Assembly (NCBI GenBank): GCA_029261855.1
Contig: JAJDAN010000033.1
Span: 1-64,000 of the forward strand
Source: Deltaproteobacteria bacterium
GTDB taxonomy: Bacteria; Myxococcota_A; UBA9160; UBA4427
DNA: 64,000 bases
Direction of reading: 5' to 3'
Of this stretch, positions 36,064 through 46,320 are shown one piece after another. Numbering within the stretch: position 1 is the stretch's first letter; each line of letters opens with the position of its first letter. The notes beneath the pieces were generated by a model that did not search any database, was not told where the DNA came from, and was given only the letters and a program-made list of their open reading frames with translations. The position numbers and the translations under genes were made by a program.

Positions 36064-36945
36064 GTGGAATTCCATCTGTTCGATCTGCTCGAGTGGCCGC
36101 CGGGTGTAGGCCGGGAACCCGCGTTCCGCGACGAGCTCGAGCGACTCGCGCTCGCCGAAGAGCAGGGCTACGCGGGCGCATGGATCGCCGAGGGCGATCC
36201 CGCGCGCGCCGGGATCGGCCCCGGGGTCCATCTCGCGGCGGCATGGCTGTCGGCGCGCACGACGCGCATCCGCATCGCGACCAGCGTCCGGATTCCGCCC
36301 TTCTTCCATCCGCTTCGTCTCGCGGAAGAGATCGCGGCCCTCGACATCCAATCGGGTGGTCGCTTCGAGTGGGGCGTCTCGCCCGGCGACGCGAGCGACG
36401 AAGGCCGTCGCATCTTCCGCGAGCAGCTGACCATCGCCAGGACGGCCTGGACCGGAGAGTCCTTCCGCCATGACGGTGACTTCTTCCAGATCCCCGAGCT
36501 GCAGTGCCTACCGGCGCCGGTCCAGCAGCCACACCCGCCGATCTGGATCGCCGCACTCGACCGGCCGACGGTCGAGTGGGCCGGGCAGAACGGACTCGGC
36601 ATTTTCGGCGACGCTGCTGCCCCGACCGCGCAACTCGAAGACACCCGACGCGTCCATCGCGAAGCGGTCTCGGCTGCGCGCCGGGACCCGGTCGGGCTTC
36701 CGGTGGTGCGCCGCATGTACGTGGGGGAGACGACGGCCCGGGCCCGGGAAGAGGCCGGCCCGGCGCCGGACGCCGAGTCGATCGTGGGGGACGCGATCTA
36801 CTGCCGCGACCGGATCGTCGAGCTTCACGAGCGGATCGGTCTCGACCGCCTCGTGTGCTGGCAGAGCTTCGGCAGATTGCCCCACGAAGCGATCCTCGCG
36901 TCCCAGCGGCGTCTCATCGAGAAGGTCGCCCCGGCCTTCGATTGA
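36064..36945 (+). CDS. Luciferase-like flavin monooxygenase (LLM family)
   Basis: 293 residues of the TIM-barrel LLM class: MEFHLFDLLEWPPG start, the GYAGAWIAEGD segment, TRIRIATSVRIPPFFHPLRLAEEIAALDIQSGGRFEWGVSPG and LPAPVQQPHPPIWIAAL. Members use FMN or F420 for oxidative decarboxylation, desulphonation or aldehyde oxidation. Cofactor choice cannot be read here. GTG start; 114 bp precede the MaoC gene on the same strand. Confidence 0.88.
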   Translation: MEFHLFDLLEWPPGVGREPAFRDELERLALAEEQGYAGAWIAEGDPARAGIGPGVHLAAAWLSARTTRIRIATSVRIPPFFHPLRLAEEIAALDIQSGGRFEWGVSPGDASDEGRRIFREQLTIARTAWTGESFRHDGDFFQIPELQCLPAPVQQPHPPIWIAALDRPTVEWAGQNGLGIFGDAAAPTAQLEDTRRVHREAVSAARRDPVGLPVVRRMYVGETTARAREEAGPAPDAESIVGDAIYCRDRIVELHERIGLDRLVCWQSFGRLPHEAILASQRRLIEKVAPAFD

Positions 36946-37059
36946 GCCTTGCTCGCGCGATCCGGGCCGAGCAGCGGGCCGTCCGCGAATTGGCTACCCA
37001 GTTTCGACCGCTCCAGCGCGCATCCTCACCTGAAATGTCACCTGCATAGGAACCCCAAC

Positions 37060-37896
37060 ATGCCCATCGATCCCAGTGCCGTCGGCGCGACCGGCGACCC
37101 CGTCAAGCGATCCTGGAATTCCAAGGACGGTCTCCTCTATGCCCTCGGCGTCGGCTGCGGGACCGAGGACCTCCAGTTCACCACCGAGAACACCAAAGAC
37201 ACGCCGCAGCGCGTGCTGCCGACCTTCGCGGTCATCATCGGCGGCGGCGGCGCACCGTTCAACAAGATCGGCAGCTTCAACCCGGCGATGCTGGTGCACG
37301 GCGAGCAGTCCATCGAGTTGCTCGACGAGATCCCGGCCGAGGGTGAGATCGAGAGCACCGGACGCATCTCCGCGATCTGGGACAAGGGCAAGGGCGCGGT
37401 GGTCGAGATGACCTCTGAGTCGACGTTGCTCTCGACGGGCAAGCCCCTGCTCCGTACGGTGATGTCGGCGTTCATCCGCGGCGAAGGAGGTTTCGGCGGC
37501 GAGCGCGGGCCGTCGGCGTCCTTCGCGGCGCCCGACCGCGCGCCGGACCACGCCGTGAGCTACGAGACCAGCATCGACCAGGCATTGCTGTACCGCCTGT
37601 CGGGCGATCGCAACCCGCTCCACTCGGATCCGTCGTTCGCAAAGATGGGTGGCTTCGACCGCCCGATCCTCCACGGCCTCTGCACCTACGGCTTCACCGG
37701 ACGCGCGCTGCTCGGCGCGCTCTGCGACGGCGACCCGTCGCGCTTCAAGTCCATGTACGGCCGCTTCTCGAAGCCGGTACTGCCGGGCGACACGCTCACC
37801 ATCAACATGTGGGTGGACGGGAACGAGTGCGCGTTCCAGACCCTGAACCAGGGCGGCGACGTCGTCCTGGACTGCGGCAAGGCCACGTTCGCCTAG
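37060..37896 (+). CDS. MaoC-type enoyl-CoA hydratase 2
   Basis: 278 residues, a MaoC_dehydrat_N half (LYALGVGCGTEDLQF...VLPTFAVIIG) plus a MaoC half with the hydratase-2 motif LYRLSGDRNPLHSDPSFAKMGGFDRPILHGLCTYG, which contains the catalytic Asp/His pair. The arrangement matches the hydratase part of peroxisomal multifunctional enzyme 2, making (R)-3-hydroxyacyl-CoA. It converges on ygiQ across a hairpin. Confidence 0.92.
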   Translation: MPIDPSAVGATGDPVKRSWNSKDGLLYALGVGCGTEDLQFTTENTKDTPQRVLPTFAVIIGGGGAPFNKIGSFNPAMLVHGEQSIELLDEIPAEGEIESTGRISAIWDKGKGAVVEMTSESTLLSTGKPLLRTVMSAFIRGEGGFGGERGPSASFAAPDRAPDHAVSYETSIDQALLYRLSGDRNPLHSDPSFAKMGGFDRPILHGLCTYGFTGRALLGALCDGDPSRFKSMYGRFSKPVLPGDTLTINMWVDGNECAFQTLNQGGDVVLDCGKATFA

Positions 37897-37903
37897 GATC
37901 GCG

Positions 37904-37920
37904 CGCGGCAGAAGGCCGCG
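37904..37920. terminator. Short hairpin between convergent maoC and ygiQ
   Basis: cgcggc (37904-37909) pairs with gccgcg (37915-37920) around AGAAG. It fills most of the 25-bp gap between the two stop codons. The hairpin resembles the one at 18357-18378 with the loop inverted. Confidence 0.6.
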
Positions 37921-37921
37921 G

Positions 37922-39895
37922 TCAGTCGTCGCGTTTCGAAGGGGGTCGTCGCTTGCGGCGGCCCCCTTCGCGTGCGGCCTTGCGGTAGCCCGGAGCCTGT
38001 CTGCCGGAAGTCGCTTCGTGGGTCGCACGGTCTCGCCGGGCAGCCAGGGCCTGGCGTGGCACCTGGGACGGGATCAGGCACGAGGGCCCGTCGCCGATCA
38101 GGTCCTCGCGACCCTCCTCCTCGAGCGCTTTGCGCACCGTGAAGTAGTTCTCCGGCGCGAAGAACTGCAGCAGCGCCCGTTGGACCTCGCGGTCGCGCAG
38201 GCGCGTCACGGTCTTCACCGGCTTCATCGTGTAGGGGTCGAGGCCCGTGTGATACATGCAGGTCGCGACGTCCATCGGCGCGGGAATGAAGTCCTGCACC
38301 TGACGCGGCCGATAGCCTCGCTGTTTCAGGAACACCGCCAGCTCGATCATCTCGGGCACGTCAGACCCGGGGTGACTCGCAATGAAGTACGGGACCAGGT
38401 ACTGCTCCTTGCCCGCGCGCTTCGACGCCTTGGCGAAGCCTTCCGCGAAGCGTTCGAAGGTCGCGGTGGGCGGCTTCTTCATGGCGCTCAGCACCTTTTC
38501 GCTGGCGTGCTCCGGCGCCACCTTGAGATGCCCACCCACATGATGACGCGCGAGGTCGTCGAGGTACTCATCCTCGCCCGCCGCCAGATCCATCCGGATC
38601 CCCGACGCGATGTGCACCTTCTTGACGCCGGGCAGGGCCCGCGTCTCCCGCATCAACTCGAGCAGGGGGCCGTGGTCCGTCCCGAGCAGACGACACACCT
38701 TCGGATGCACGCAGGACGGACGACGACAGATGGCCTCGACCTTCGGAACGCTGCAGCGCATCTGGTACATGTTCGCCGTCGGGCCGCCGAGGTCGCTGAT
38801 GTGCCCCTTGAAGTCCGGGCGACTCGCGATCTCCTTGACCTCGCGGACGACCGACGCGGGGCTGCGGCTCTGGATGGCCCGCCCCTGGTGCATCGTGATC
38901 GAACAGAAGGTGCAGCCCCCGAAGCACCCGCGCATGATCTGCACCGAGTCCTTGATGGTCTGCCACGCGGGGATCGCGTCCCCCTCGTCCCGGTAGCGGG
39001 AATGCGGACGGCGCGTGTACGGCAGCTCGTGCAGGGCGTCGAGGGCTTCGACGGACAGCACCAGCCCGGGCGGATTGACGACCACCTGCCGATCGCCGTG
39101 AGCCTGCACCAGACGCCGGGCGTTGAGGGGGTTCGTCTCCTCGTGGAAGTCCCGGGTCATGCGCGCGAAGGCCAGCTTGTCATCGCGAACCTCCTCGAAA
39201 GCAGGCAGCGCGACCGTGGCGCCGTCGCCCGCCGTGTCGAAGCGGTGCGCCGCGAGGCTTTCGCGACGGCCAAGCAGATACGCGACACCGCGCATGTCGC
39301 GCAGGTCCGCGACGGATTCGCCTGTGTCGAGGCGTTGTGCGATCTCGACGATCGCGGCCTCCCCCATCCCGAACACGAGCAGGTCGAGCTTCGAGGGCAC
39401 GAGCACGCTCGGGACGACCTTCTCGGACCAGTAGTCGAAGTGCGCGATGCGCCGCAGCGACGCCTCGACGCCGCCCCCGACCACGGGCACATCGTTGAAG
39501 GCTTCCCGACAGCGCTGGGCATAGACCGCCGTCGGGCGATCGGGACGCAGGCCGATGCGGCCGCCCGGCGAGTAGGCGTCGGCGTTCCGCCGCTTCCGAT
39601 TGGCGGTGTAGTGGTTGATCATCGAGTCCATGTTGCCGGCACTCACGCCATAGAAGAGCCGGGGCCGACCGAGCTCACGCCAGGCATCCGCGCTGCGCCA
39701 GTCGGGCTGGGAAAGCACCGCCACGCGAAAGCCGTGGGCCTGGAGCCAACGCGCGAGGATCGCCGCCGCGAACGACGGGTGATCGACGACTGCATCGCCG
39801 GACACCAGCACGATGTCGGGCCGGTCCCATCCCGCAGCCCGCAGCTCGGCGGCACTCGTGACGAGCTCCGCCGGTTCCGCGGGTTTCGGGCTCAT
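37922..39895 (-). CDS. ygiQ: YgiQ-family radical SAM protein
   Basis: 657 residues. The radical SAM cluster motif is [17 protein letters not shown] (C-x3-C-x2-C) near residue 365. The N-terminal YgiQ domain includes [33 protein letters not shown], and the C-terminal half has [14 protein letters not shown] and [11 protein letters not shown]. The function of the family is not settled. The chosen ATG lies 28 bp after the AsmA gene stop; the frame upstream runs into it. The tail is very basic ([13 protein letters not shown]). Confidence 0.95.
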   Translation of the reverse strand: MSPKPAEPAELVTSAAELRAAGWDRPDIVLVSGDAVVDHPSFAAAILARWLQAHGFRVAVLSQPDWRSADAWRELGRPRLFYGVSAGNMDSMINHYTANRKRRNADAYSPGGRIGLRPDRPTAVYAQRCREAFNDVPVVGGGVEASLRRIAHFDYWSEKVVPSVLVPSKLDLLVFGMGEAAIVEIAQRLDTGESVADLRDMRGVAYLLGRRESLAAHRFDTAGDGATVALPAFEEVRDDKLAFARMTRDFHEETNPLNARRLVQAHGDRQVVVNPPGLVLSVEALDALHELPYTRRPHSRYRDEGDAIPAWQTIKDSVQIMRGCFGGCTFCSITMHQGRAIQSRSPASVVREVKEIASRPDFKGHISDLGGPTANMYQMRCSVPKVEAICRRPSCVHPKVCRLLGTDHGPLLELMRETRALPGVKKVHIASGIRMDLAAGEDEYLDDLARHHVGGHLKVAPEHASEKVLSAMKKPPTATFERFAEGFAKASKRAGKEQYLVPYFIASHPGSDVPEMIELAVFLKQRGYRPRQVQDFIPAPMDVATCMYHTGLDPYTMKPVKTVTRLRDREVQRALLQFFAPENYFTVRKALEEEGREDLIGDGPSCLIPSQVPRQALAARRDRATHEATSGRQAPGYRKAAREGGRRKRRPPSKRDD

Positions 39896-39923
39896 TTCAC
39901 TGGACTCACTGTCTTGACTGGGC

Positions 39924-42026
39924 TCACTTGAAGAGACTCTTGAACTTGTCGACGACCTTCTTGCCCGTCTCCCCGGCCTTGCCACCCAGGTCCTCCGCGG
40001 CCTTGCGCGCCACGTCCGCGGTCGAACCGCGCTCCTTCTGTTCCTTCTGGTAGCGGGCGAGAAGATCCCGGCAGCCGGTCACCTTGGTCTTGTCCCGGGA
40101 CTGGCCGCTCCCCACCAGGCCGGCCCCCAGGTCGACGACCTTGCCGACGAGCGCTCCTGTCGCGATCCCCGGCTTGGGATCCGTGAGCGGGCCTTTCAAG
40201 GTGAACGGAGGCAGCGCCCCGGAGGCCGCGAGGGACTGGGCCTGGCGGTCGAACTCGAGCTTCAACTGCTCGCGCCCCAGGTCGATCTTTCCCTTTCCGA
40301 ACAAGGCGATCGACGACAGATGGACGATCAGACCGCTCGGACGGGCGATGCCTTCCGCGATCTCGAAGTCGCCGAAGACACACGCGACCGTCGCCTTGTC
40401 GGACACCCCCTGCTGCACCATGGACTTGAGGCCGGACAGCGCGATGGCCGCGTACTCGTCCCGCACGATCGCCTCGCCCATGGAAAGCTCGAAGTTGCCG
40501 GCCAGGCTGGCCATGATCTGATGTAGCGAGGAGCCGCGCCCCTTCAGATCGAAGTCGAGATCGAGCGGTCCGTCTTCGATCACGTTGCTGCCCTGCGCGG
40601 CAGCCACGTCTCCGACGCGCAGATGCCGCACGGTTCCCGCAAGGGTCAGGGGCGGCGTCGAACGCGAAGCATCCAGGCCCAGGGCGAGGTCGATCCGCCC
40701 GCCGGCGAGCCCGGCAGCGAAGCGCTCGACCTGGAGCTTGCCGCCGTCGAGCACGAGGGCCAGCGCGAGGTTGTCGAGATCCAGGCGATCGGCCACGAGC
40801 AGATCGGCGTCGAGACGCAGGTTCGCATCGACCGCGTCGAGCCCAGCAAGGGGGAGCGGATCGTCGGAGAACAGCCGCTCGCTGCCGCCCGACTCCACCG
40901 CGACCAACTGGATGCCCGGCGCGGCGCGCACCCGGGAAGGCCCGCGCGCCGCAAGCGACGGCTCCTGCAGGTCCGCGAGGTCGATACGGGGTGCCACCAG
41001 CCAGGCGTCGATGCGGGGCCGCTCGCCCGCGAGCGACACGTCGACAGTGCCGCCGATCTTCGTCTCGCCGATGTTCAGATCGAGATCGCGAACCGCGTAC
41101 GCGTCACCGCCACCCGACAGATTCAGTGCCAGGGCCACGGGCCCCAGGTCCGGCAGGTCGCTTCCCGCGAGCCCCCCGAGACGGCCCAGCCGCGCGGTCT
41201 GGAAGTCGAGGTCGAGATCGAGATCCGCGCCATCGAGGGGCTTCCCGATGGTCCCGATCAGGCCGATCTTCGCGCCGCCCGCCGAGACCTTCAGATCGAC
41301 GTCCAGGCTGCCACCCGCCATCAGGGTCGGGAGGCCCTCGATCTCTCCGCTCAGCTCGATGGGCTCGGCGCCGTAGTGGGCGGCGACCTCGAGGGACAGG
41401 GGCCCGCGCAGTCGCGACGCTGCCGCGACGAGCCGGTCGACAGCGATGCGCTGCTCGTCACCCGTACTGCCGTCCCGCATCACGATCACGGCGTTCTCGA
41501 TCTCCGCGTGCTGCAGCAGCATCGCCAGGGGCTGGGCGGCCCCGGCCGGTGCGTCGGGGCTGGCGGGGTCGGACGCGGGCGGGACTGGCACAGGCGGCGA
41601 CACTCCGGTCTCGGGGGTCGCCTCGACATCCGAGAAGTCCCAGTTGGCGAGGCCGTCCTTGCGCGTCTCGAGTAGGAGATCGAGCCCCGTCAGCTCGACC
41701 CGGCTCACCTCCAGCTCGCCGGAGAACAGGGGCAGCAAACGGAAGCGGACCAGCAGGTGGTCCAGGGTCGCCATGTTCGGGCGCGAACCCCAGTCGGCGT
41801 TCGCGAAGGAAACGCCGCTGAGCCGGATCCCGGGCTGCAGGCCGATCTGCAGGTCGAGGTCGCCGCCCAGATCGAGTCGTCGGCCGGTGGCATCGAAGGC
41901 CGCGTCGGTGACGGGCTGCTTGTACTCGTTCCAGTCGATCTGCTGAAGGGCCACATAGCCGGCCACCAGCGCTCCAACGAGCACGAGCAGCAGCACACCC
42001 AGGACGATTCCCAGCTTTCGTATCAT
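39924..42026 (-). CDS. AsmA-family envelope protein
   Basis: 700 residues: one N-terminal membrane helix ([26 protein letters not shown]) and a large periplasmic part with the AsmA entry motif [25 protein letters not shown], then repetitive beta-strands. The C-terminal AsmA_2-like region ends in [24 protein letters not shown]. AsmA-like proteins form long beta-grooves and are implicated in phospholipid transport to the outer membrane. GGGGGAG precedes the ATG at 42026. Confidence 0.92.
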   Translation of the reverse strand: MIRKLGIVLGVLLLVLVGALVAGYVALQQIDWNEYKQPVTDAAFDATGRRLDLGGDLDLQIGLQPGIRLSGVSFANADWGSRPNMATLDHLLVRFRLLPLFSGELEVSRVELTGLDLLLETRKDGLANWDFSDVEATPETGVSPPVPVPPASDPASPDAPAGAAQPLAMLLQHAEIENAVIVMRDGSTGDEQRIAVDRLVAAASRLRGPLSLEVAAHYGAEPIELSGEIEGLPTLMAGGSLDVDLKVSAGGAKIGLIGTIGKPLDGADLDLDLDFQTARLGRLGGLAGSDLPDLGPVALALNLSGGGDAYAVRDLDLNIGETKIGGTVDVSLAGERPRIDAWLVAPRIDLADLQEPSLAARGPSRVRAAPGIQLVAVESGGSERLFSDDPLPLAGLDAVDANLRLDADLLVADRLDLDNLALALVLDGGKLQVERFAAGLAGGRIDLALGLDASRSTPPLTLAGTVRHLRVGDVAAAQGSNVIEDGPLDLDFDLKGRGSSLHQIMASLAGNFELSMGEAIVRDEYAAIALSGLKSMVQQGVSDKATVACVFGDFEIAEGIARPSGLIVHLSSIALFGKGKIDLGREQLKLEFDRQAQSLAASGALPPFTLKGPLTDPKPGIATGALVGKVVDLGAGLVGSGQSRDKTKVTGCRDLLARYQKEQKERGSTADVARKAAEDLGGKAGETGKKVVDKFKSLFK

Positions 42027-42247
42027 CTCTCCCCCGATCTGCGAGAGCATACGCCGTCCACCGGCAACTCCCACGCAACGGGCCGCGAGATCGCCTGTGT
42101 GATCCGGCGCACCCGATTCCGACGCGCGTCAGCCGATTCCGAGAACCCGAGGGTTGGACCGTCTCGGGCCCCAGCAGTCAAGCCGACGCACGGTTGGGTC
42201 GACAAATCCTGTCGAAGCGGCCCGTACAACGGCCCGGCGGAGACCCC

Positions 42248-43651
42248 ATGGCGAGAGAACGAGCCGAACCCGGTCGACGTGTTGCAAACGGCAACGTCGA
42301 CTGGTCCGGCCAGGCTGACGAGCTGCGCTCGCGCTTTCTCGGCGGCGTCGGCAAGCTGAAGGCGCAGGCCCAGCGCAGCGCGCGACGTGTCAAGGACGCC
42401 GCCCAGGACCTGCGGAGTTCACCGGGCCTCCAGCACGCCATCGCGGCACGCGAACGCGGCAATCTCGAGGCAGCCTTCTGGCTGCTCAACGAAGAGTTCA
42501 CGCGCACGCCGGGCGACCCGGACGTCGCCCTCCACTATTGGGACGTGGCCCTGTCACTCGGCCGCGTCGACATCGCCAGCGCGGCGGGCGTCCAGCTGAT
42601 CGAGAGCCGCGCGGCCGCGGGCGAGCCCGAGCTGGCGGCCCAGCACTGGCTCGAGCTGATCAAGGAAGCGCCCGATGTGCTCGTTTCACCGGCCGCCATC
42701 GCCACCCTGCTACCGGCCCTCAAGCAACGACTCGCCGAGGCCCGGGACGATGGACCCGACGACCCCTACACCCTTGGCGGGTTTCTACGTCGCGCCGTGC
42801 GTCACGCCGTCGACCCGCGCAACACGGGCCTCCACCCGGGCGTCGCGCTCCGGATCTTCGAGCAGGGCCGCGACCTGAACCCCGAAGCCGCGAGGCGCGC
42901 CGCCGAGGCGGCGCTCGAATCGCCGAACCTGCACGAAGCCAAGCGGCAGCGCCTGACGGACTGGCTGGCCGGCGGAAGTCGAGACGACTCGCCGGCAGCA
43001 GCCGAAGCAGCGCCCGCGCCCGCCGCAGCCCCGGCCGCGGCGGTCCGGCCCGCGCCGGCCCCGGTGTCCGCCCCGGTGGCGTCCGGGTCGGGACTGTCCC
43101 GCGACGAGATCCAACAGGCGGCGGCGAGACTGCCCCAGGCCAAGCCGCTCGCGGATGCCGGGGACGAGGCGCCCGCTGACACGCCGGTCGAGCCTCCGGT
43201 GGCGGAAGCGACGCCCTGCGAGGACGAAACGAGTCCGCAGATCACGCCCGGCAGCCTGCTCTCCATCGACGACGCCGGTCTCTCCGTGAGCGGTATCGAG
43301 GGCGACTGGATCGCCTACACGGACATCCAGGCGGTCGCCGTCGCCGAGATCATGGGCATGGAGGAGACGCCCGTGACGGTCGTCGACCTGATCCGGAATT
43401 GGGCGCGGCGCGCGGACGAGCGCCTCGACATCGTCCGCTTCCGGGTGACCGAGCTGGACCTCACGTCGCTCGTCACTCGCAAGCACGCACTCGGCTCGGA
43501 CTTCGCGGCCTTGATGGGAGACATCATGGAGCGCACCAGCGCGATCCCGCTGCCCGACCCCGAGAGCGCCCTCGGCACGCGTCTCACCTGCTTCGAGAAC
43601 CCGGATCTCTACCATCGTGTTGCCCTGCGTGTTCCCGCTCCCCTCCGTTGA
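42248..43651 (+). CDS. Uncharacterised protein with TPR-like N-terminal half
   Basis: 467 residues. Residues ~60-230 look alpha-helical and TPR-like (AIAARERGNLEAAFWLLNEEFTRTPGDPDVALHYWDVALSLGR). An Ala/Pro-rich linker covers about 250-320, then a folded C-terminal domain (LSIDDAGLSVSGIEGDWIAYTDIQAVAVAEI...). No catalytic motif or signal peptide is evident, so it is probably cytoplasmic. ATG at 42248 has GGAG 6 nt upstream. It is first in a plus-strand trio with the next two genes. I do not recognise the family. Confidence 0.75.
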   Translation: MARERAEPGRRVANGNVDWSGQADELRSRFLGGVGKLKAQAQRSARRVKDAAQDLRSSPGLQHAIAARERGNLEAAFWLLNEEFTRTPGDPDVALHYWDVALSLGRVDIASAAGVQLIESRAAAGEPELAAQHWLELIKEAPDVLVSPAAIATLLPALKQRLAEARDDGPDDPYTLGGFLRRAVRHAVDPRNTGLHPGVALRIFEQGRDLNPEAARRAAEAALESPNLHEAKRQRLTDWLAGGSRDDSPAAAEAAPAPAAAPAAAVRPAPAPVSAPVASGSGLSRDEIQQAAARLPQAKPLADAGDEAPADTPVEPPVAEATPCEDETSPQITPGSLLSIDDAGLSVSGIEGDWIAYTDIQAVAVAEIMGMEETPVTVVDLIRNWARRADERLDIVRFRVTELDLTSLVTRKHALGSDFAALMGDIMERTSAIPLPDPESALGTRLTCFENPDLYHRVALRVPAPLR

Positions 43652-43904
43652 GCGTCTCGACCAGGGCGACCCACCGCGATGTCCCCGGCCCCGAGGCCGG
43701 CGGTCGCCGCCGCCGGGCTGACGATCGCGAGGGCCCGTCGCATCACGGACCCGGCCCGATACCGGGCCCCTAACACCTCTCACGGCCGCGAGAGACCCGT
43801 GCAGAGAACCGCTTCCAGGTTGGATGTGACGGGGACCCCCAAGTTCCGGCTCCGGCCGGGCGATGGGTCAGGGGTTGCCGCGGCTGGCGACCCAAGGAGG
43901 CGGC

Positions 43905-44396
43905 TTGGCAATCGGTCGGCACTCCCCCCGGCGCTCCTCGTCGCGGGCATGGATCCGCAAACTCGCGCTGACGGGAGCTCTCCTGGGAGCGCTTCCCGGG
44001 GCCCTGCCCGTGTCCGCCGGGCCCCTCCATGACTCGGGCGCGGGCCCGGGCGCTGCCGACGGGCTCGATGCGCTGACCCGAGCAGTCGCGGAGGTCGACG
44101 AGCTGGTCGCCGACGCCCACTTCCGCACAGCCCTCGCCGTTGCCGAGAAGACGCGGACCTGGGCGCGTGACATCCCCTCGAGCCCGGAGGTTCGGGAAGT
44201 GCGGGCACAGCTCGACGTCCTGCTCGCGACGACGCAGGTTGCACTGGGGCGGCCGCGAGCCGCGCGCGCAAGTCTGGCGCGTGCCGTCCAGGTCTGGCCG
44301 TTGCTGTCCCTCGACGAGCGGACCACGTCGCCCCGGGTCGTGAGCCTCTTCCGCGAGCTGCGCGCGAGCGCCGTCGCCGAAAGGCATTCAAGGTGA
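43905..44396 (+). CDS. Small exported helical protein of unknown function
   Basis: A TTG at 43905 with AAGGAGG 4 nt upstream gives 163 residues with a clean signal peptide (RRSSSRAWIRKLALTGALLGALPGALPVSA). An ATG at 43863 would add 14. The mature part is helical, in TPR-like spacing (VAEVDELVADAHFRTALAVAEK, ...LLATTQVALGRPRAARASLARAV). The stop overlaps the next gene by 4 bp (GTGA), so translation is coupled to the PEGA protein. The 253 bp upstream of this start hold only a weak hairpin at 43753-43768. Confidence 0.62.
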   Translation: MAIGRHSPRRSSSRAWIRKLALTGALLGALPGALPVSAGPLHDSGAGPGAADGLDALTRAVAEVDELVADAHFRTALAVAEKTRTWARDIPSSPEVREVRAQLDVLLATTQVALGRPRAARASLARAVQVWPLLSLDERTTSPRVVSLFRELRASAVAERHSR

Positions 44397-45478
44397 ACCC
44401 CGCGGTCGACAACCTGTTGGTGGAAGCTCAGCGCGCCCTCGAGTTCGATCGCGCCCACCTCGTCGTCATCGCCGACGGCGAGACCACACCCCTGCTCCTG
44501 CGCGGCCTGGCGGAAGCGCTCGCCGGCGAAGCCGAGACGATCACCCTGTCCGCCGGCAGTGCTCTTCCCGACCTCGACGCGTCGGCGGTTCGAGTACTGC
44601 TGCTGCCCGATGCGCTGTCGGTTCCCGCCGCGACCCTGCGGGCCCTGCACGAAGCCACGATGCAGGCGAGCGGGTCCGGCGTGGGGATGCGCCTCGTTCT
44701 CTTCGTCGATCGCGACGCGACGCCGAACAGCGATCCGACCCGCGAGCTCGTGGCGCGACTGGGCGTCGGCGTCTCGAAGATCGAGCTCGACCGGCCGCGA
44801 TCCCCGGTGTTGCGAGAACGCGCGACTGTCGAAGAGGCGGGGCCGACCTTGCCCCCCGTCGTCGATGCAGGCGACCGGCGTCGCGTGCGCCCCATCGCCG
44901 TGCGATCCCGAAGCGGCTCGAACGGCAGTCACCGCGTGCTTCGCTGGCTGGCGCTCGCGGCGATCGTGACCGGTGGCCTCTCGGTGTTCGCGCCAAGCTG
45001 GGTGAATCGGGCGCCCCTCTTCGAGGCCCAGAGCGCCAACCCGGCCTCCGTCCAGGGACCGGAACCCGAGCGCCAGAGCGGGCGAACGCCAGAGCCACGA
45101 CCGGAGCCCCAGCCCGAGCGCCAGCCGAAGCCAGAGGCGCCGGAATCAGCGCTGCCTCCCGTTGGCGTTCCCCGGTCCGGTCCCGGCGCGCGGGCCGAGA
45201 TCCCCGCAGCCCCGAACGAGCACGCAGCAGACGTCCTCGAGCCCGAAGCTGCCGCGGACACCCCGGCCGAGCCGGCACCCATCCTGATCGGGGTGAACCT
45301 CAACGCGAAACCCTGGGCAACGATCACGATCGACGGACGGGACGTCGGCCCCACGCCCATCGCGGACCTGCGTCTGGCACCCGGCGATCACGACGTCGTC
45401 GCGAAGTTCCCGGACGGCCGAGTCGTCGAGCGGGCCGTGCACGTCGACGCCCTCACGAATCGCTTCCGAATCGACTAA
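44393..45478 (+). CDS. Membrane protein with C-terminal PEGA domain
   Basis: 361 residues. The N-terminal ~140 residues have an AAA/ExeA-like order (LLVEAQRALEFDRAHLVVIADGETTPLLLRGLAEAL...VRVLLLPDALSVP) but no Walker A Lys. A membrane helix lies at about 182-202 (RVLRWLALAAIVTGGLSVFAP), then a Pro/Glu-rich linker, then a PEGA domain (NAKPWATITIDGRDVGPTPIADLRLAPGDHDV). PEGA domains are surface or periplasmic beta modules. GTG start overlaps the upstream gene. The topology places PEGA outside the cytoplasm. Confidence 0.8.
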   Translation: MNPAVDNLLVEAQRALEFDRAHLVVIADGETTPLLLRGLAEALAGEAETITLSAGSALPDLDASAVRVLLLPDALSVPAATLRALHEATMQASGSGVGMRLVLFVDRDATPNSDPTRELVARLGVGVSKIELDRPRSPVLRERATVEEAGPTLPPVVDAGDRRRVRPIAVRSRSGSNGSHRVLRWLALAAIVTGGLSVFAPSWVNRAPLFEAQSANPASVQGPEPERQSGRTPEPRPEPQPERQPKPEAPESALPPVGVPRSGPGARAEIPAAPNEHAADVLEPEAAADTPAEPAPILIGVNLNAKPWATITIDGRDVGPTPIADLRLAPGDHDVVAKFPDGRVVERAVHVDALTNRFRID

Positions 45479-45562
45479 GAGCCCGACCCAAGACGCAGTC
45501 TTGGGGAAACAGGCGATGACGCAAAGGTCGTCAGACCGCAGCTAAGAGCCCGACCCAAGACG
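45475..45562. repeat. 21-bp direct repeat after the PEGA gene
   Basis: Identical 21-mers at 45475-45495 and 45542-45562 (67-bp period) begin ctaagagcccgaccc. The first overlaps the PEGA stop codon. Confidence 0.9.
45487..45505. terminator. Hairpin at a convergent junction
   Basis: cccaagac (45487-45494) pairs with gtcttggg (45498-45505) around GCA. It lies 9 bp after the PEGA stop and upstream of the convergent TRL gene end. There is no U-tract. Confidence 0.65.
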
Positions 45563-45602
45563 GAGCCTTCGAGAGCCTCCATCAGCCCGCTGGCGGCGCC
45601 GC

Positions 45603-45950
45603 TCACTCGCCGTAGACGTGGATCCAGCGCTGCGTCCAGATGCCCATGAACGACAGGGTCTCGATGTCGGCGTAATAGGCACGCGTGATGCCCGCCTGCC
45701 GCATGCCGTCATTGACCCCGGTCGAGCCCCAGTCGAACTGCATCCGCACCGGGTACGGGATGACGAGTCGCTTGAGCGACGTCCCGCGGCGACCGGTGTG
45801 GACCGGCGTCGCGTCGTAGTTGACGTCGAGGGGCTCGGTGACGTGGGTAAAGATGAAGCCGGAAACGCAACCGCTCGACGCGAGTGCGGTCACGACCACC
45901 CCCGCGGTGATCAGCCCGTGTCGAAGTCGCGAGCTCGTACGCAGTGCCAT
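45603..45950 (-). CDS. TRL-like lipoprotein, paralogue 1
   Basis: 115 residues with a lipobox ASSGC (Cys28) and a TRL-like core: FTHVTEPLDVNYDATPVHTGRRGTS, then IETLSFMGIWTQRWIHVYGE. TRL (tRNA-associated locus) proteins are small envelope lipoproteins of unknown function. It starts 3 bp after paralogue 2. This copy is more divergent: it lacks the G-K-S-S-x-H-S motif of its neighbour. Confidence 0.85.
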   Translation of the reverse strand: MALRTSSRLRHGLITAGVVVTALASSGCVSGFIFTHVTEPLDVNYDATPVHTGRRGTSLKRLVIPYPVRMQFDWGSTGVNDGMRQAGITRAYYADIETLSFMGIWTQRWIHVYGE

Positions 45951-45953
45951 GGG

Positions 45954-46268
45954 TCAGTCGCCGTAGACGACGGTTCGGGTGCGGGCGTAGACGAAGAGCA
46001 GCACCAACAGGGTCTCGGTGTCCGCGTGGCGCAGCACCTCGATGTCCCCGTCCTCGGCAGCCGCCTGGGTACCGGCGTCGCCCCAGGCGACCAACCCGAG
46101 CACGCTGTGCGCAGACGACTTGCCCACCTTGCTGCCCAGCAGGGTCTCGTCGAGATCCGTGTCCAGCGGCGTCGTGACGTTCATGTAGATGCAGCCCGGC
46201 GACGCGAGCAGTGAAAGAATCATGGCGACCAGCACCGCGGCGCGACTCACTCTCGACGATCTCGACAT
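45954..46268 (-). CDS. TRL-like lipoprotein, paralogue 2
   Basis: 104 residues with lipobox ASPGC and the canonical TRL sequence IYMNVTTPLDTDLDETLLGSKVGKSSAHSVLGLVAWGDAGTQAAAEDGDI, ending TRTVVYGD. ATG at 46268 has GGAGGAG 6 nt upstream, better than the TTG at 46271. The two tandem copies are probably co-transcribed. Function unknown. Confidence 0.9.
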   Translation of the reverse strand: MSRSSRVSRAAVLVAMILSLLASPGCIYMNVTTPLDTDLDETLLGSKVGKSSAHSVLGLVAWGDAGTQAAAEDGDIEVLRHADTETLLVLLFVYARTRTVVYGD

Positions 46269-46320
46269 CAACTGCTCCTCCGCTCGAGTCGCCGCAGCAT
46301 AGCCCGCACTGCCGGGTCGC

